64,000 nucleotides of DNA from Arthrobacter nitrophenolicus (GTDB taxonomy: Bacteria > Actinomycetota > Actinomycetes > Actinomycetales > Micrococcaceae): NCBI RefSeq assembly GCF_000332815.1, contig NZ_AOFD01000018.1, forward strand, positions 1 through 64,000. Reading direction: 5' to 3'. The translations under genes and the position numbers were made by a program. Under the pieces are notes generated by a model. The model ran no database searches, was not told the origin of the DNA, and was given only the letters and a program-made list of their open reading frames with translations. Of the stretch, positions 34,381 to 44,939 are shown in pieces. Positions within the stretch are counted from its first letter, which is position 1. Every line of letters starts with the position of its first letter.

Positions 34381-36921
34381 TCAGAGCCGGTTGACGTCCG
34401 TGACCCGCACCACGGCGGTTCCGGTTTCGTCCGACGCGGCCAGGTCCACCTCGGCGGAGATGCCCCAGTCATGGTTCCGGGCAGGATCGTCGAAGATTTG
34501 CCGCACCTTCCACAGGCCGGCTTCCTCCGTGATGATGAGCAGCCCCGGGCCGCGGGCATCGGGACCGGTCCCAATGTCGTCATGCTCGTCGAAGTAGTCG
34601 TCCAGGGCGTCTTCCCACCGGTCCCGGTCCCAGCCCGAACCAGCATCCAGTTCGCCCAGGGCCGCCGCGTCCTCGTCAGCGAACAGTTCAACGCGGCGGA
34701 ACATCTCGTTGCGGACCATCACGCGGAAGGCCCGGATGTTCGAGGTGAGCGACGGCGGGGGAGGCGGCGGTGCGTCGTGCGGGGTGGGCATGGCCCCGGA
34801 CGCCAGTTCCTCCCATTCATCCAGGAGGCTCGAGTCCACCTGGCGCACCATTTCGCCGAGCCAGGCGGTGAGGTCTTCGAGGTCCTCCCGCAGCATGTCC
34901 TGCGGCACGGTCTGCCGGAGTGCCTTGAAGGCGTCCGCAAGGTACCGCAGCACGATGCCTTCCGAGCGGGCCAGCCCGTAGAACTGCACGAACTCACCGA
35001 AGTTCATGGCGCGTTCGTACATGTCCCGCACCACGGACTTGGGCGCCAGTTCAAAGTCGCCCACCCAGGGGGCCGCCTTCCGGTAGACCTCGAAGGCTTC
35101 CCCGAGGATGTCCGCGAGCGGCTGCGGATAGGTGACCTCCTCCAGCATCGCCATCCGCTGGTCGTAGTCGATGCCGTCCGCCTTCATGGCGGCCACGGCT
35201 TCGCCCCGCGCCTTCTTCTGCTGCGCGGAGAGGATCTGGCGGGGCTTTTCCAGCGTCGCCTCGATCACGGACACAACGTCCAGGGCGTACGACGGCGACT
35301 CCGGGTCAAGGAGCTCCAGCGCAGCAAGTGCGAAGGGGGAGAGCGGCTGGTTGAGCGCGAAGTTCGGCTGCAGGTGGACGGTGAGGCGGACGCTGCGGCC
35401 GTCCGCTTCCTGCTGGTCCGCCGGGATCCGTTCCACCACCTCCGCAGCCAGCAGCTCGCGGTAGATGCCGAGGGCCTTCTTCATCAGCTGCAGCTGCGAG
35501 GAGCGGGGCTCGTGGTTCTCGGTCAGGAGCCGCCGCGCCGCCGCGAAGGGATCGCCGGGCCGCTCCATGAGGTTCATGAGCATGGCGTGGGTGACGGTGA
35601 AACTGGACGTGAGCGGATCCGGCACGGATTCGACCAGGCGCTTATAGGTGGGTTCACCCCAGGACACGAAGCCTTCGGGGGGCTTCTTCTTGACCACCTG
35701 GCGCAGCTTCTTCTGGTCGTCGCCGAACTTTGCCACGGCCTTCGCCATCGCCTTGACGTTTTCCGTCACGTGCTCGGGGGCCTGGACCACCACGGTCCCG
35801 GCGGTGTCGTAGCCCGCGCGGCCGGCACGTCCCGCGATCTGGTGGAACTCGCGTGAGTTGAGCAGCCGGGTGCGGACGCCGTCGTACTTGCTCAAAGCGG
35901 TGAGCAGGACGGTGCGGATGGGAACGTTGATCCCCACACCCAGGGTGTCGGTGCCGCAGATGACCTTGAGCAGGCCGGCCTGGGCGAGCTGTTCCACCAG
36001 GCGCCGGTACTTGGGCAGCATGCCCGCGTGGTGCACGCCAATGCCGTGCCGGACCAGCCGGTTAAGTGTCTTGCCAAAGCCGGCGGCGAACCGGAAGTTC
36101 GCGATCAGCTCCGCGATCCTGTCCTTTTCCTCACGGGTGCAGACGTTGATGCTCATTAGCGTCTGGGCCCGGTCGATCGCCTCGATCTGGCTGAAATGGA
36201 CCACATAGACGGGGACCTGTTTGGTGGTGAGCAGCTCTTCGAGCGTCTCGTGCACCGGTGTCTCGTGGTAGTAGAAGTGCAGCGGGATGGGCCGCTCGGC
36301 CGAACTCACCGTGGTGGTGGGGCGGCCGGTGAGGTCTGTCAGGCCTTTCTCGAACCGGGTGACGTCGCCCAGGGTGGCGGACATGAGCAGGAACTGGGCC
36401 TGCGGCAGTTCCAGCAGCGGCACCTGCCAGGCCCAGCCGCGCTGGGGATCCGAGTAGAAATGGAACTCGTCCATGATGACGGCGCCCAGCTCGGCTGCCG
36501 CGCCCTCCCGCAGGGCCGTGTTTGCCAGGATCTCGGCGGTGCAGCAGATGATGGGTGCGTCCTGGTTGACTCCGGAGTCGCCGGTGATCATGCCGACGTT
36601 CTCGGCACCGAAGATGTCGCACAGGGCAAAGAACTTCTCTGACACCAGCGCCTTGATGGGTGCCGTGTAGTAGCTGCGCCGGCCCTGGGCCATGGCCTGG
36701 AAATGCGCGGCGATGGCAACCAGCGATTTTCCGGACCCGGTGGGGGTGGCCAGGATGACGTTGGCGCCGGTGGCCAGTTCCATGATGGCCTCGTCCTGCG
36801 CCGGGTACAGCGCCAGGCCGCGGCTTTCCGTCCATTCGACAAAGCGGGTGTACAGGTCATCGGGATCGACGGCGGCGGAGGAGTTCCGGGGCAGATCGGT
36901 CATCTGGTCAACGAGTTTCAT
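34381..36921 (-). CDS. DEAD/DEAH-box helicase with DUF3516 C-terminal region
   Basis: An 846-residue superfamily 2 helicase of a Ski2/Mtr4-like actinobacterial family. Motif I is LATPTGSGKSLVAIAAHF, motif II is VIMDEFHFYSD (DEFH), motif III is LLMSATLGD, and the second RecA domain has CGTDTLGVGINVPIRTVL and QIAGRAGRAGYDT. The C-terminal half of about 400 residues is the DUF3516 region (DYDQRMAMLEEVTYPQPLADILGEAF; here in part YDQRMAMLEEVTYP), mostly helical. Likely RNA unwinding; no substrate is known. The start MKLVDQMTDLP at 36921 follows GGAAA; TAAGCT lies 8 bases upstream. It is divergent from tam. Confidence 0.92.
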   Translation of the reverse strand: MKLVDQMTDLPRNSSAAVDPDDLYTRFVEWTESRGLALYPAQDEAIMELATGANVILATPTGSGKSLVAIAAHFQAMAQGRRSYYTAPIKALVSEKFFALCDIFGAENVGMITGDSGVNQDAPIICCTAEILANTALREGAAAELGAVIMDEFHFYSDPQRGWAWQVPLLELPQAQFLLMSATLGDVTRFEKGLTDLTGRPTTTVSSAERPIPLHFYYHETPVHETLEELLTTKQVPVYVVHFSQIEAIDRAQTLMSINVCTREEKDRIAELIANFRFAAGFGKTLNRLVRHGIGVHHAGMLPKYRRLVEQLAQAGLLKVICGTDTLGVGINVPIRTVLLTALSKYDGVRTRLLNSREFHQIAGRAGRAGYDTAGTVVVQAPEHVTENVKAMAKAVAKFGDDQKKLRQVVKKKPPEGFVSWGEPTYKRLVESVPDPLTSSFTVTHAMLMNLMERPGDPFAAARRLLTENHEPRSSQLQLMKKALGIYRELLAAEVVERIPADQQEADGRSVRLTVHLQPNFALNQPLSPFALAALELLDPESPSYALDVVSVIEATLEKPRQILSAQQKKARGEAVAAMKADGIDYDQRMAMLEEVTYPQPLADILGEAFEVYRKAAPWVGDFELAPKSVVRDMYERAMNFGEFVQFYGLARSEGIVLRYLADAFKALRQTVPQDMLREDLEDLTAWLGEMVRQVDSSLLDEWEELASGAMPTPHDAPPPPPPSLTSNIRAFRVMVRNEMFRRVELFADEDAAALGELDAGSGWDRDRWEDALDDYFDEHDDIGTGPDARGPGLLIITEEAGLWKVRQIFDDPARNHDWGISAEVDLAASDETGTAVVRVTDVNRL

Positions 36922-37018
36922 TGATTTCCAGCTTAGTGCCAGGGTGCTCCCGGAAATCCGCCGCATGCCCGGCTAGGCTTCGCGGTATCTGTGACACAAC
37001 CAGGCAGCGGGGAAGCTT

Positions 37019-37795
37019 ATGAAATGGGATCCGGCGATCTACGGCCAGTTTGGCGACTACCGGAACCGGCCGTTTTTCGACCTCACCGGCAGGATCATGG
37101 CGGACCGGCCGGAACGGGTGGTGGACCTGGGCTGCGGCCCGGGAAACCTGACAGCCACGCTGGCCGGGCGGTGGCCGGAAGCCGAGGTGGTGGGCGTGGA
37201 CTCGTCGGCGGAAATGCTGGACAAGGCAGGCACCGTGGCCGCCCGGCTTCCGCGCCTGAGGTTCGAGCGGATCGATATCGCGGGCTGGATGCCGTCGGCG
37301 GAAACCGATGTGGTGGTCAGTAACGCCGCCCTCCAATGGGTGCCCGGGCACCAGGACCTGATGCGGGAGTGGCTGGCCGCCCTGCGTCCCGGCGCGTGGT
37401 TCGGCATGCAGGTGCCGGGGAACTTCGGGGCGCCCTCCCACACATTGCTGCGGGACCTTGCAGCCTCGGCACGCTGGGCACCGGAACTCGACGGCGTGCT
37501 GCGGGGCGGGGAATCGGTGGGGGAGCCGGCGGACTACCTTAACATCCTGCTCGACGCCGGCTGCACCGCAGATGCCTGGGAAACCACGTACCAGCAGGTC
37601 CTGCCGGGCGATGACCCCGTCCTTGAGTGGGTCCGCGGCACGGCCCTGCGCCCCGCGCTTGCCGTCTTGTCACTGGACGGGGGCAGGGAATTCGAAGCAG
37701 AGTATGCCGCGGCGCTCCGCACCGCCTACCCGCCGGGACGGCACGGCACGGTCTTCCCCTTCCGCCGGATCTTCGCGGTGGGGCGCAAGAACTAG
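37019..37795 (+). CDS. tam: Trans-aconitate 2-methyltransferase
   Basis: A 258-residue SAM-dependent class I methyltransferase. It starts MKWDPAIYGQFGDYRNRPFFDL, highly typical of Tam. Motif I is VVDLGCGPGNLTATLA, followed by VVGVDSSAEMLDKA. NAALQWVPGHQDLM and GMQVPGNFGAPSHTLLRDLA are also family-specific. Tam methylates trans-aconitate, an inhibitor of aconitase formed by spontaneous isomerisation. GGGGAAG precedes the ATG, and TAGGCT at about 36972 gives a short leader. Confidence 0.92.
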   Translation: MKWDPAIYGQFGDYRNRPFFDLTGRIMADRPERVVDLGCGPGNLTATLAGRWPEAEVVGVDSSAEMLDKAGTVAARLPRLRFERIDIAGWMPSAETDVVVSNAALQWVPGHQDLMREWLAALRPGAWFGMQVPGNFGAPSHTLLRDLAASARWAPELDGVLRGGESVGEPADYLNILLDAGCTADAWETTYQQVLPGDDPVLEWVRGTALRPALAVLSLDGGREFEAEYAAALRTAYPPGRHGTVFPFRRIFAVGRKN

Positions 37796-37838
37796 CACGT
37801 CCACTCGCAGGGCGGGCTCTACTGAAGCGGTCACGCGT

Positions 37839-37871
37839 TTGACAAAAATAGTAAGTGATCTGCCTTACAAT
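37839..37871 (+). promoter_or_regulatory. Over-spaced promoter with dyad operator before the ABC/GntR operon
   Basis: A consensus -35 TTGACA (37839-37844) and a near-consensus -10 TACAAT (37866-37871) are separated by 21 bases, about four too many. Inside the spacer lies GTAAG-N8-CTTAC (37851-37868), an inverted repeat of the size bound by small GntR regulators. The operon's own YtrA-type regulator at 41516 is the natural candidate. Confidence 0.55.
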
Positions 37872-37937
37872 GAGCGTTGTGGCTGGTGGGGGACGGTTGC
37901 CGCCACCCCGCAGGTTTCCCGACCTTCTGGAGGTGCG

Positions 37938-39710
37938 TTGCTGATCCGACTCATGGGGCGGCTGCTCATGGCGCACAAGGGTTCCGCTGCCGCCGTCGTC
38001 CTCCTGCAACTGGTGCAGGCCGCCGCCAACCTCCTGCTCCCCACCATCAATGCGGCGATCATCGACGATGGCATCGTGCCAGGCAACACCCCGGTCATCC
38101 ACCGCCTGGGCCTTGTCATGGCGGGAATTGCCGCGGTGCAGGCGGCCGCGGCCATCGGAGCAGGCTACTTCGGTGCAGCCACTGCCATGAAGCTTGGCCA
38201 GCAACTGCGGGCGGAGATCTTCCTGAAGATCCAGTCCCTGTCCTCGCGCGAGGTGGCCCGCTTTGGTACCCAGAGCCTCACCACCCGGGCAACGAATGAC
38301 ACCCAGCAAATCCAGGCGTTCGCGCTCCTGGTGCTCACGATGCTGGTCGCCGGGCCTGCCATGGGCCTGGGCGGGGTCATCCTTGCCCTCCAGCAGGACG
38401 TGGGACTGTCCGGCGTCATCATCGTCATCGTGCCGCTGCTCGTGCTGATCATGTCCGCCATCGTGCGGCGCCTCATCCCGCTGTACCGCGAGGGGCAGGA
38501 CCTGCTGGACCATGCCGGCGGCATCCTGCGGGAGCAGATCATGGGGGTAACCACCATCCGGGCCTTCGTGCGCCAGCAGCATGAGAAGGACCGCTTCGCC
38601 CGTGTCAACGGCGGCCTCACTGCCAACAACCTCCAATCGGCCCTGCTCGTGGCCGCCATGCTGCCGATGATCATGCTGGTGGTGAACCTGTCCTCGGTGG
38701 CAATCGTGTGGTTCGGCGGGCAGCGCATCCAGGCCGGCCAGATGAACATCGGTGCGCTCACCGCGTTCATCGCCTACATCATGCAGATCCTGCTGGCCAT
38801 CATGATGTCGATGTACGTCCTGATGACGGCGCCGCGGGCAGCTGTGTGCGCCGAACGGATCGGCGCGGTGCTGGACACCGAGCCTTCGGTGACGGATCCC
38901 GGGGAACGTGCCGGCCGCGTCCTTCCGGCGCTGCCCCAGGACGGGCCCGGCAGGTCCGTCCCGCCGGGCGGCACCGTGGAGTTCACCGGCGTCGGCTTTT
39001 CCTATCCCGGGGCCGAGGCACCTGTCCTCGCCGGTGTCACCTTCACAGCGCTGCCCGGCACCACCACGGCCATCGTGGGATCCACGGGCAGCGGAAAGAC
39101 CACCCTGCTGAACCTGGTCCCGCGCTTCCTCGACACCACCGAAGGCGCCATTACACTCGACGGCATCAACATCAAGGACATGCCCCTGGAAGTGCTGCGC
39201 GGCGCCATGTCCATAGTGCCGCAGCACTCACACCTGTTTTCCGGCAGCATCGCAGCAAACCTCCGGATGGCAGCACCCGGCGCCTCGGACGAGGAACTGT
39301 GGGAGGTCCTTGAAAAGGCGCAGACCATGCGTTTCATGAGCGAATTGCCCCTTGGCCTCGAAACGCCCGTGGGGCAGGGCGGAACCAAGCTGTCCGGGGG
39401 CCAGCGCCAACGGCTCTGCATAGCCCGTGCACTGCTCCGCAAATCATCCCTGTACCTTTTCGACGACAGCTTCTCGGCCCTCGACTACGACACGGACACG
39501 CGGCTGCGGCAGGTGCTGGACGCCGAACTGGCGGCCGCCAGCACCCTTGTGGTGGCCGAACGCGTCTCCACCGTCGAAGGTGCGGAGTTGATCCTGGTGC
39601 TCGACGGCGGCCAGGTGGTTGCGCAGGGCACGCACCGGGAGCTGCTGGAGACGTCGTCCACGTACCGGGAAATCGCGGAATCGCAGCTGGCCCTGGACGG
39701 CCCGCGGTGA
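37938..39710 (+). CDS. ABC exporter subunit 1 (degenerate-site half-transporter)
   Basis: A 590-residue half-transporter with an N-terminal six-helix exporter domain (LLPTINAAIIDDGIV, FGTQSLTTRATNDTQQIQAF) and a C-terminal ATPase. Walker A is IVGSTGSGKTTLLNL, the signature is KLSGGQRQRLCIARAL, and Walker B is LYLFDDSFSALD. The residue after Walker B is Asp instead of the catalytic Glu, marking the non-hydrolysing site of a heterodimeric exporter. I place the start at TTG 37938, behind GGAGG, so that it reads LLIRLMGRLLMAHKG. GTGA overlap joins it to subunit 2. Confidence 0.9.
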   Translation: MLIRLMGRLLMAHKGSAAAVVLLQLVQAAANLLLPTINAAIIDDGIVPGNTPVIHRLGLVMAGIAAVQAAAAIGAGYFGAATAMKLGQQLRAEIFLKIQSLSSREVARFGTQSLTTRATNDTQQIQAFALLVLTMLVAGPAMGLGGVILALQQDVGLSGVIIVIVPLLVLIMSAIVRRLIPLYREGQDLLDHAGGILREQIMGVTTIRAFVRQQHEKDRFARVNGGLTANNLQSALLVAAMLPMIMLVVNLSSVAIVWFGGQRIQAGQMNIGALTAFIAYIMQILLAIMMSMYVLMTAPRAAVCAERIGAVLDTEPSVTDPGERAGRVLPALPQDGPGRSVPPGGTVEFTGVGFSYPGAEAPVLAGVTFTALPGTTTAIVGSTGSGKTTLLNLVPRFLDTTEGAITLDGINIKDMPLEVLRGAMSIVPQHSHLFSGSIAANLRMAAPGASDEELWEVLEKAQTMRFMSELPLGLETPVGQGGTKLSGGQRQRLCIARALLRKSSLYLFDDSFSALDYDTDTRLRQVLDAELAAASTLVVAERVSTVEGAELILVLDGGQVVAQGTHRELLETSSTYREIAESQLALDGPR

Positions 39711-41519
39711 CAGTCCCTGCCGGTGCCGGCGCGGCAGACGCAGGTTTCCGGCCCACAGCCCGGCGGCTCCTGGGGCTGCTGCGGCCGTTCCGGCGGCTGA
39801 TGTTCGGAGCCGTGGCTGCCACCTGCGCGTTCGCCGGCCTGAACGTGGCCGCGCCCAAGTACCTGGCGACGCCACGGATGTGGTGGTTGATGGTGTCTCC
39901 GGCGGCGGCATGGACCAGGACCGCCTGGTTCTGCTGCTCGCGGCAGTGGCGGTGATGTACGTCTTCGCGTCGCTGTTCAACTGGATCCAGGGCGCATTGA
40001 CAGCACGTTCCGTCCAGGGGCTGATGTACAACATGAGGGCTGCCGTGGAGGACAAACTGCACCGGCTGCCCGCCGCCTACTACCGCGACAGCTCCCGCGG
40101 GGACCTCCTGAGCAGGGCCACCAACGACATCGACAACATCTCCCAGGCGCTGAACCAGCTCCTGACACAACTGATCATGTCCGTCCTGATGCTGTCCGGT
40201 TCGCTCGCCATGATGCTCTGGATCTCGCCGCTGCTGGCTGCCATCGCCCTCGCCACCGTGCCGCTGTCCACCTGCATCACCGTTCTCATGGCCCGCAGGT
40301 CCCAGATGCATTACGCGCGGCAATGGACGGAAACCGGTGAGCTCAATGCGCACGCCGAGGAATTCATCACGGGCCATGAAGTCATCAAAGCTTTCGGATA
40401 CCAGTCCCGGGCAGCCGGCGTTTTTGCGGGCAGCAACTCGCGACTGGCCCGGGCGTCCACCAAAGCCCAGTTTTCAGCCGGCATCGTCCAGCCGCTCATG
40501 GTGCTGATGTCCAACCTGAACTACATCGCGGTGGCCGTCATCGGGGCCCTCCAGGTCATAGGAGGTGCCATGACCATCGGCGGAATCCAGGCATTCATCC
40601 AGTTCAGCCGGCTCTTCACCCAGCCGGTGGGACAGATCGGCGGCCTGCTTAATGTCATACAGTCCTGCGCCGCGTCCGCCGCCCGCGTTTTTGACCTGCT
40701 GGACGCAGCGGAGGAGGCTGCCGCCCCTGACGCCGCCGCAGGACTGCCGGCGCCCGGCGGACCGATCGAGTTCGACGACGTGACGTTCGGCTACCCGGGC
40801 TCGTCCCCGGCCGTTCGCAACCTTTCGTTCAGGGTGGAGCCCGGGCAGACGGTGGCCGTCGTGGGCCACACCGGAGCAGGGAAAACCACGGTGGTGAACC
40901 TCCTGATGCGTTTCTATGACCCAACCTCGGGCCGGATCACCATCGGCGGAACCGATACCGCTTGATGGACCGGGACCGGCTGCGTGCACAGTTCGGCGTG
41001 GTGCTCCAGGACGCCTGGCTGTTCGGGGGCACCATCCGCGAGAACATCGCCTACGGCCTGCCGGGCGCCACCGAGGCCGGCATCCTCGCCGCGGCAGAGG
41101 CCAGCCATGTTGACCGTTTTGTCCGGGCACTGCCGGACGGATACGACACCGTGCTCGAGGACGGGGGTGAACCCCTCAGCCGGGGCCAGCGCCAGCTCGT
41201 CACCATTGCCCGGGCGCAGCTGGCAGGCCGCGCTGTCCTGGTCCTGGACGAGGCAACGAGCTCCGTGGACTCCAGGACCGAACTGCTGATCCGGCAGGCC
41301 ACACAGCAGCTGAGGCAGGGCCGGACCAGTTTCGTGATTGCCCACCGTTTGGCCACCGTACGGAACGCTGATCTAATTTTGGTCATGGACCACGGACGCA
41401 TCGTCGAGCAGGGCACGCACCAGAACCTCCTGGCGGCCAACAGCTACTACGCCCGGCTCTACTACGCCCAGTTTGCTGCCCGTCCAGGCCGCGCCGGGGT
41501 ACTCGAGGCGGGCCGGTGA
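39707..41519 (+). CDS. ABC exporter subunit 2, two frameshifts
   Basis: A half-transporter of about 604 residues starting VTVPAGAGAADAGF from the GTG at 39707. The frame breaks after AAPKYL near 39866 (CTGGCG, one G short for YLGDATDVVVDGV) and again after GGTDT near 40960 (ACCGC, one C short for DTRLMDRDRL). Walker A is VVGHTGAGKTTVVNLL, Walker B VLVLDEATSSVD with the catalytic Glu. The signature is degenerate, LSRGQRQL. The canonical Glu here and the Asp in subunit 1 fit one active and one degenerate ATP site. A multidrug or lipid export role is likely. Confidence 0.9.
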
Positions 41520-41896
41520 GGTCTGTCCCCGACTTCCCCGGGACCTGGAAGCCCAACACCGCCAGCACAGTAGCGCTGTACGAGCAACTAAGGCTCCGCA
41601 TCATCCACCTGGCCGACAGCGGTGCGCTGCCCCCGGGCACGAGGCTCCCCGCCGTCCGGGTCCTGGCCGAAAGCCTCGACGTGGCCCCGCACACGGTGGC
41701 GCGGGCGTACAAGGAGCTGGAGGCGGCCGGCGTCGTGGCAACCCGCGGCCGGAACGGGACCGTGGTCAGCGCACGTGATGAACGTCTCAGCGGGCTCTCC
41801 GCGGCCGCCGCTGCCTACGCCGAAGCCGCCAAGTCGCAGGGGGCAACGTTTGCCGAAGCCGTGAAGCTGCTGGCGGCAGCCTACGACGCCGGCTAG
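41516..41896 (+). CDS. GntR family regulator, YtrA subfamily
   Basis: A 126-residue protein with an N-terminal winged helix and only a short C-terminal dimerisation tail, as in YtrA-type GntR factors. The helix-turn-helix reads TVALYEQLRLRIIHLADSGALPPGTRLPAVRVLAESLDVAPHTVARAYKELEAAGVV (core GTRLPAVRVLAESL, TVARAYKELEAAG), followed by the wing TRGRNGTVVS. YtrA proteins usually control the ABC transporter they are encoded with. Here it is the last gene, starting with GTG inside the transporter's TGA. The dyad at 37851 is its probable operator. Confidence 0.88.
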   Translation: MRSVPDFPGTWKPNTASTVALYEQLRLRIIHLADSGALPPGTRLPAVRVLAESLDVAPHTVARAYKELEAAGVVATRGRNGTVVSARDERLSGLSAAAAAYAEAAKSQGATFAEAVKLLAAAYDAG

Positions 41897-41916
41897 GGCC
41901 TTGGCGGGTGGCGGCT

Positions 41917-41932
41917 TCGAAGAAGTTTTCGA
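41917..41932 (+). promoter_or_regulatory. Candidate LexA (SOS) box before uvrA
   Basis: TCGAAGAAGTTTTCGA is an imperfect dyad agreeing in 10 of 12 half-site positions with the actinobacterial LexA site (TCGAAC-N4-GTTCGA). It lies directly upstream of the uvrA -10 (TAGCAT, 41934-41939), the expected place for repression. The two inner half-site bases that differ (C to G, G to T) weaken the case. Confidence 0.5.
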
Positions 41933-41945
41933 TTAGCATTATTGG

Positions 41946-44870
41946 GTGCCTAAAGCCTTAGCTGAAGAAACCGCCATCGAACCCACCTCCGTCACCGAGC
42001 CCTCCACCGGCATCGTGCAGCGCCACGACCTGTCACGGCTGGTGGTGAAGGGCGCCCGCGAACACAACCTGCGGAACGTGGACCTGGACCTGCCGCGCGA
42101 TGCGATGATCGTCTTCACCGGCCTGTCAGGCTCGGGCAAGTCCTCGCTGGCGTTCGACACGATCTTCGCCGAAGGCCAGCGCCGCTACGTTGAATCGCTC
42201 TCCGCGTACGCCCGCCAGTTCCTCGGCCAGGTGGACAAGCCGGACGTCGACTTCATCGAAGGCCTGTCACCGGCCGTTTCCATCGACCAGAAGTCCACCA
42301 GCAAGAACCCGCGCTCCACCGTTGGCACCATCACCGAGATCTACGACTACATGCGCCTTCTTTGGGCACGCGTGGGCCGGCCGCACTGCCCAGTCTGCGG
42401 CGAGCCCGTTGCCAAGCAGACACCGCAGCAGATCGTCGACCAGCTGCTCGAGCTGGACGAAGGCACCCGCTTCCAGGTCCTTGCCCCGGTGGTGCGCGGG
42501 CGCAAGGGCGAGTTCGTGGACCTCTTCAAGGAACTCAGCGCCAAGGGCTACTCCCGGGCGCGGGTGGACGGCGACCTCATCCAGCTGAGCGATCCGCCCA
42601 AGCTGGGCAAGCAGTTCAAGCACACCATCGAGGTGGTGGTGGACCGGCTGGTGGTCAAGGAGGGCATCAGCCAGCGGCTCACGGACTCCATCGAAACCGC
42701 GCTGGGGCTGGCTGAGGGCCGCGTCCTGGCGGAGTTCGTGGACCTTGAAGCAGATGATCCCGGACGCATCCGCGCGTTCTCCGAGAACCTCGCCTGCCCA
42801 AATGAGCATCCGCTGGCCATCGACGAGATCGAGCCCCGGTCCTTCTCCTTCAACAACCCCTTCGGCGCGTGCGCGGCCTGCAGCGGCATCGGCACCAAGC
42901 TCGAAGTGGACGAGGAATTGATCGTTCCGAACCCGGAGCTCTCGCTGTCCGAGGGCGCCATTGCCCCCTGGTCGATGGGAACTGCCACCACCGAATACTG
43001 GAACCGGCTCCTCGAGGGCCTGGCGAAGGAACTCGGATTCTCGATGGACACCCCGTGGGAGAAACTGGGCAAGGACGTCCGCCAGACCGTCCTGCACGGC
43101 AAGGACCACAAAGTGGTGGTTCAGTACCGCAACCGCTTCGGCCGGGAACGCAAGTACAGCACCGGATTCGAAGGTGCCATCCAGTACGTTCACCGCAAGC
43201 ACGGCGAAACCGACTCCGACTGGGCACGCGACCGGTATGAGGAGTACATGCGGCAGATTCCCTGCCCTGCCTGCAACGGTGCGCGCCTGAATCCTGCGTC
43301 CCTGTCCGTGCTCATCAACGGCAAGTCTATTGCCGAAGTTGCTGCCCTTCCAATGCGTGACTGCGCCGCGTTCCTGGACAACCTCGTCCTGACCGGCCGC
43401 GAAGCCCAGATCGCGCACCAGGTCCTCAAGGAAATCCAGGCGCGCCTGACGTTCCTCCTGGACGTTGGGCTGGAGTACCTGAACCTCGAGCGCCCGTCCG
43501 CCACGCTGTCGGGCGGCGAGGCGCAGCGCATCCGGCTGGCCACCCAGATCGGTTCCGGCCTGGTGGGCGTGCTCTATGTCCTGGACGAGCCGTCCATCGG
43601 CCTGCACCAGCGCGACAACCGGCGGCTCATCGACACCCTCACCCGGCTCCGCGACATGGGCAACACCCTGATCGTGGTGGAGCACGACGAGGACACCATC
43701 CACGTCGCCGACTGGATCGTCGACATCGGACCCGGCGCCGGTGAGCACGGCGGCCAGGTGGTGCACTCCGGTTCCTACAAGGAGCTCCTGGAGAACACCG
43801 CGTCCCTGACCGGCGACTACCTGTCCGGACGCAAGAGCATCGATGTTCCCAAGAAGCGGCGCAAATACGACAAGAAGCGCGAGCTCAAGGTGGTGGGTGC
43901 CCGCGAGAACAACCTCAACAACGTTGACGCGGCATTCCCGCTGGGGCTCTTTACCGCGGTGACCGGGGTGAGCGGTTCCGGCAAATCCACCCTGGTGAAC
44001 GAGATCCTGTACAAGGTGCTGGCCAACAAGCTCAACGGCGCCAAGCAGGTGGCAGGACGCCACAAGACCGTCCAGGGCCTTGAGCACCTGGACAAGGTGG
44101 TCCACGTGGACCAGAGCCCCATCGGGCGCACCCCGCGCTCCAACCCCGCCACCTACACGGGCGTTTTCGACAACATCCGCAAGCTCTTCGCCGAGACCAC
44201 TGAAGCCAAGGTCCGCGGCTACCTTCCCGGCCGGTTCTCCTTCAACGTCAAGGGCGGGCGCTGCGAGGCCTGCTCCGGCGACGGCACACTCAAGATCGAG
44301 ATGAACTTCCTGCCGGACGTCTACGTCCCCTGCGAGGTCTGCCACGGGGCCCGGTACAACCGGGAAACTCTGGAGGTGCACTACAAGGGCAAGACCATCG
44401 CCGAGGTCCTCAACATGCCCATCGAGGAGGCCGCGGAATTCTTCGCTGCGTTCTCGCCCATCGCACGGCACCTGAACACCCTGGTGGACGTGGGCCTGGG
44501 CTACGTCAGGCTCGGCCAGCCGGCCACCACCCTCTCCGGCGGTGAGGCGCAGCGCGTCAAGCTGGCGGCAGAGCTGCAGAAGCGGTCCAACGGCCGGAGC
44601 GTGTACGTGCTGGATGAACCCACCACGGGCCTGCACTTCGAGGACATCCGCAAGCTGCTGCTGGTCCTGCAGGGCCTGGTGGACAAGGGCAACACCGTTA
44701 TCACCATCGAGCACAACCTGGACGTCATCAAAAGCGCGGACTGGATCGTGGACCTCGGCCCGGACGGCGGGTCCGGCGGCGGGCAGATTGTCGCCACCGG
44801 CACGCCGGAGCAGGTGGCAACGTCCACCACCAGCCATACGGCCACGTTCCTCGCCGAAATCCTGGGCTAG
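41946..44870 (+). CDS. uvrA: Excinuclease ABC subunit A
   Basis: A 974-residue UvrA, the dimeric damage sensor of nucleotide-excision repair. Two ABC-type ATPases are present: Walker [20 protein letters not shown] and [17 protein letters not shown], with signatures [17 protein letters not shown] and [17 protein letters not shown] and Walker [13 protein letters not shown] and [12 protein letters not shown]. Zinc fingers appear as [24 protein letters not shown], and CEACSGDG with CEVCHGAR. It reads from a GTG six bases after TAGCAT (leaderless). It loads UvrB (27704) onto damage. Confidence 0.98.
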   Translation: MPKALAEETAIEPTSVTEPSTGIVQRHDLSRLVVKGAREHNLRNVDLDLPRDAMIVFTGLSGSGKSSLAFDTIFAEGQRRYVESLSAYARQFLGQVDKPDVDFIEGLSPAVSIDQKSTSKNPRSTVGTITEIYDYMRLLWARVGRPHCPVCGEPVAKQTPQQIVDQLLELDEGTRFQVLAPVVRGRKGEFVDLFKELSAKGYSRARVDGDLIQLSDPPKLGKQFKHTIEVVVDRLVVKEGISQRLTDSIETALGLAEGRVLAEFVDLEADDPGRIRAFSENLACPNEHPLAIDEIEPRSFSFNNPFGACAACSGIGTKLEVDEELIVPNPELSLSEGAIAPWSMGTATTEYWNRLLEGLAKELGFSMDTPWEKLGKDVRQTVLHGKDHKVVVQYRNRFGRERKYSTGFEGAIQYVHRKHGETDSDWARDRYEEYMRQIPCPACNGARLNPASLSVLINGKSIAEVAALPMRDCAAFLDNLVLTGREAQIAHQVLKEIQARLTFLLDVGLEYLNLERPSATLSGGEAQRIRLATQIGSGLVGVLYVLDEPSIGLHQRDNRRLIDTLTRLRDMGNTLIVVEHDEDTIHVADWIVDIGPGAGEHGGQVVHSGSYKELLENTASLTGDYLSGRKSIDVPKKRRKYDKKRELKVVGARENNLNNVDAAFPLGLFTAVTGVSGSGKSTLVNEILYKVLANKLNGAKQVAGRHKTVQGLEHLDKVVHVDQSPIGRTPRSNPATYTGVFDNIRKLFAETTEAKVRGYLPGRFSFNVKGGRCEACSGDGTLKIEMNFLPDVYVPCEVCHGARYNRETLEVHYKGKTIAEVLNMPIEEAAEFFAAFSPIARHLNTLVDVGLGYVRLGQPATTLSGGEAQRVKLAAELQKRSNGRSVYVLDEPTTGLHFEDIRKLLLVLQGLVDKGNTVITIEHNLDVIKSADWIVDLGPDGGSGGGQIVATGTPEQVATSTTSHTATFLAEILG

Positions 44871-44939
44871 AGCGGGAGAAATATTCCGCTGCGGGAATGC
44901 GAGTTTCAGGCACTGCTGCTGACGTGAGAAACTAACCCG

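Noticed and set aside
42267..44837. An 856-codon open frame opposite uvrA
   Set aside because: Antisense shadow of an intact, highly conserved uvrA.
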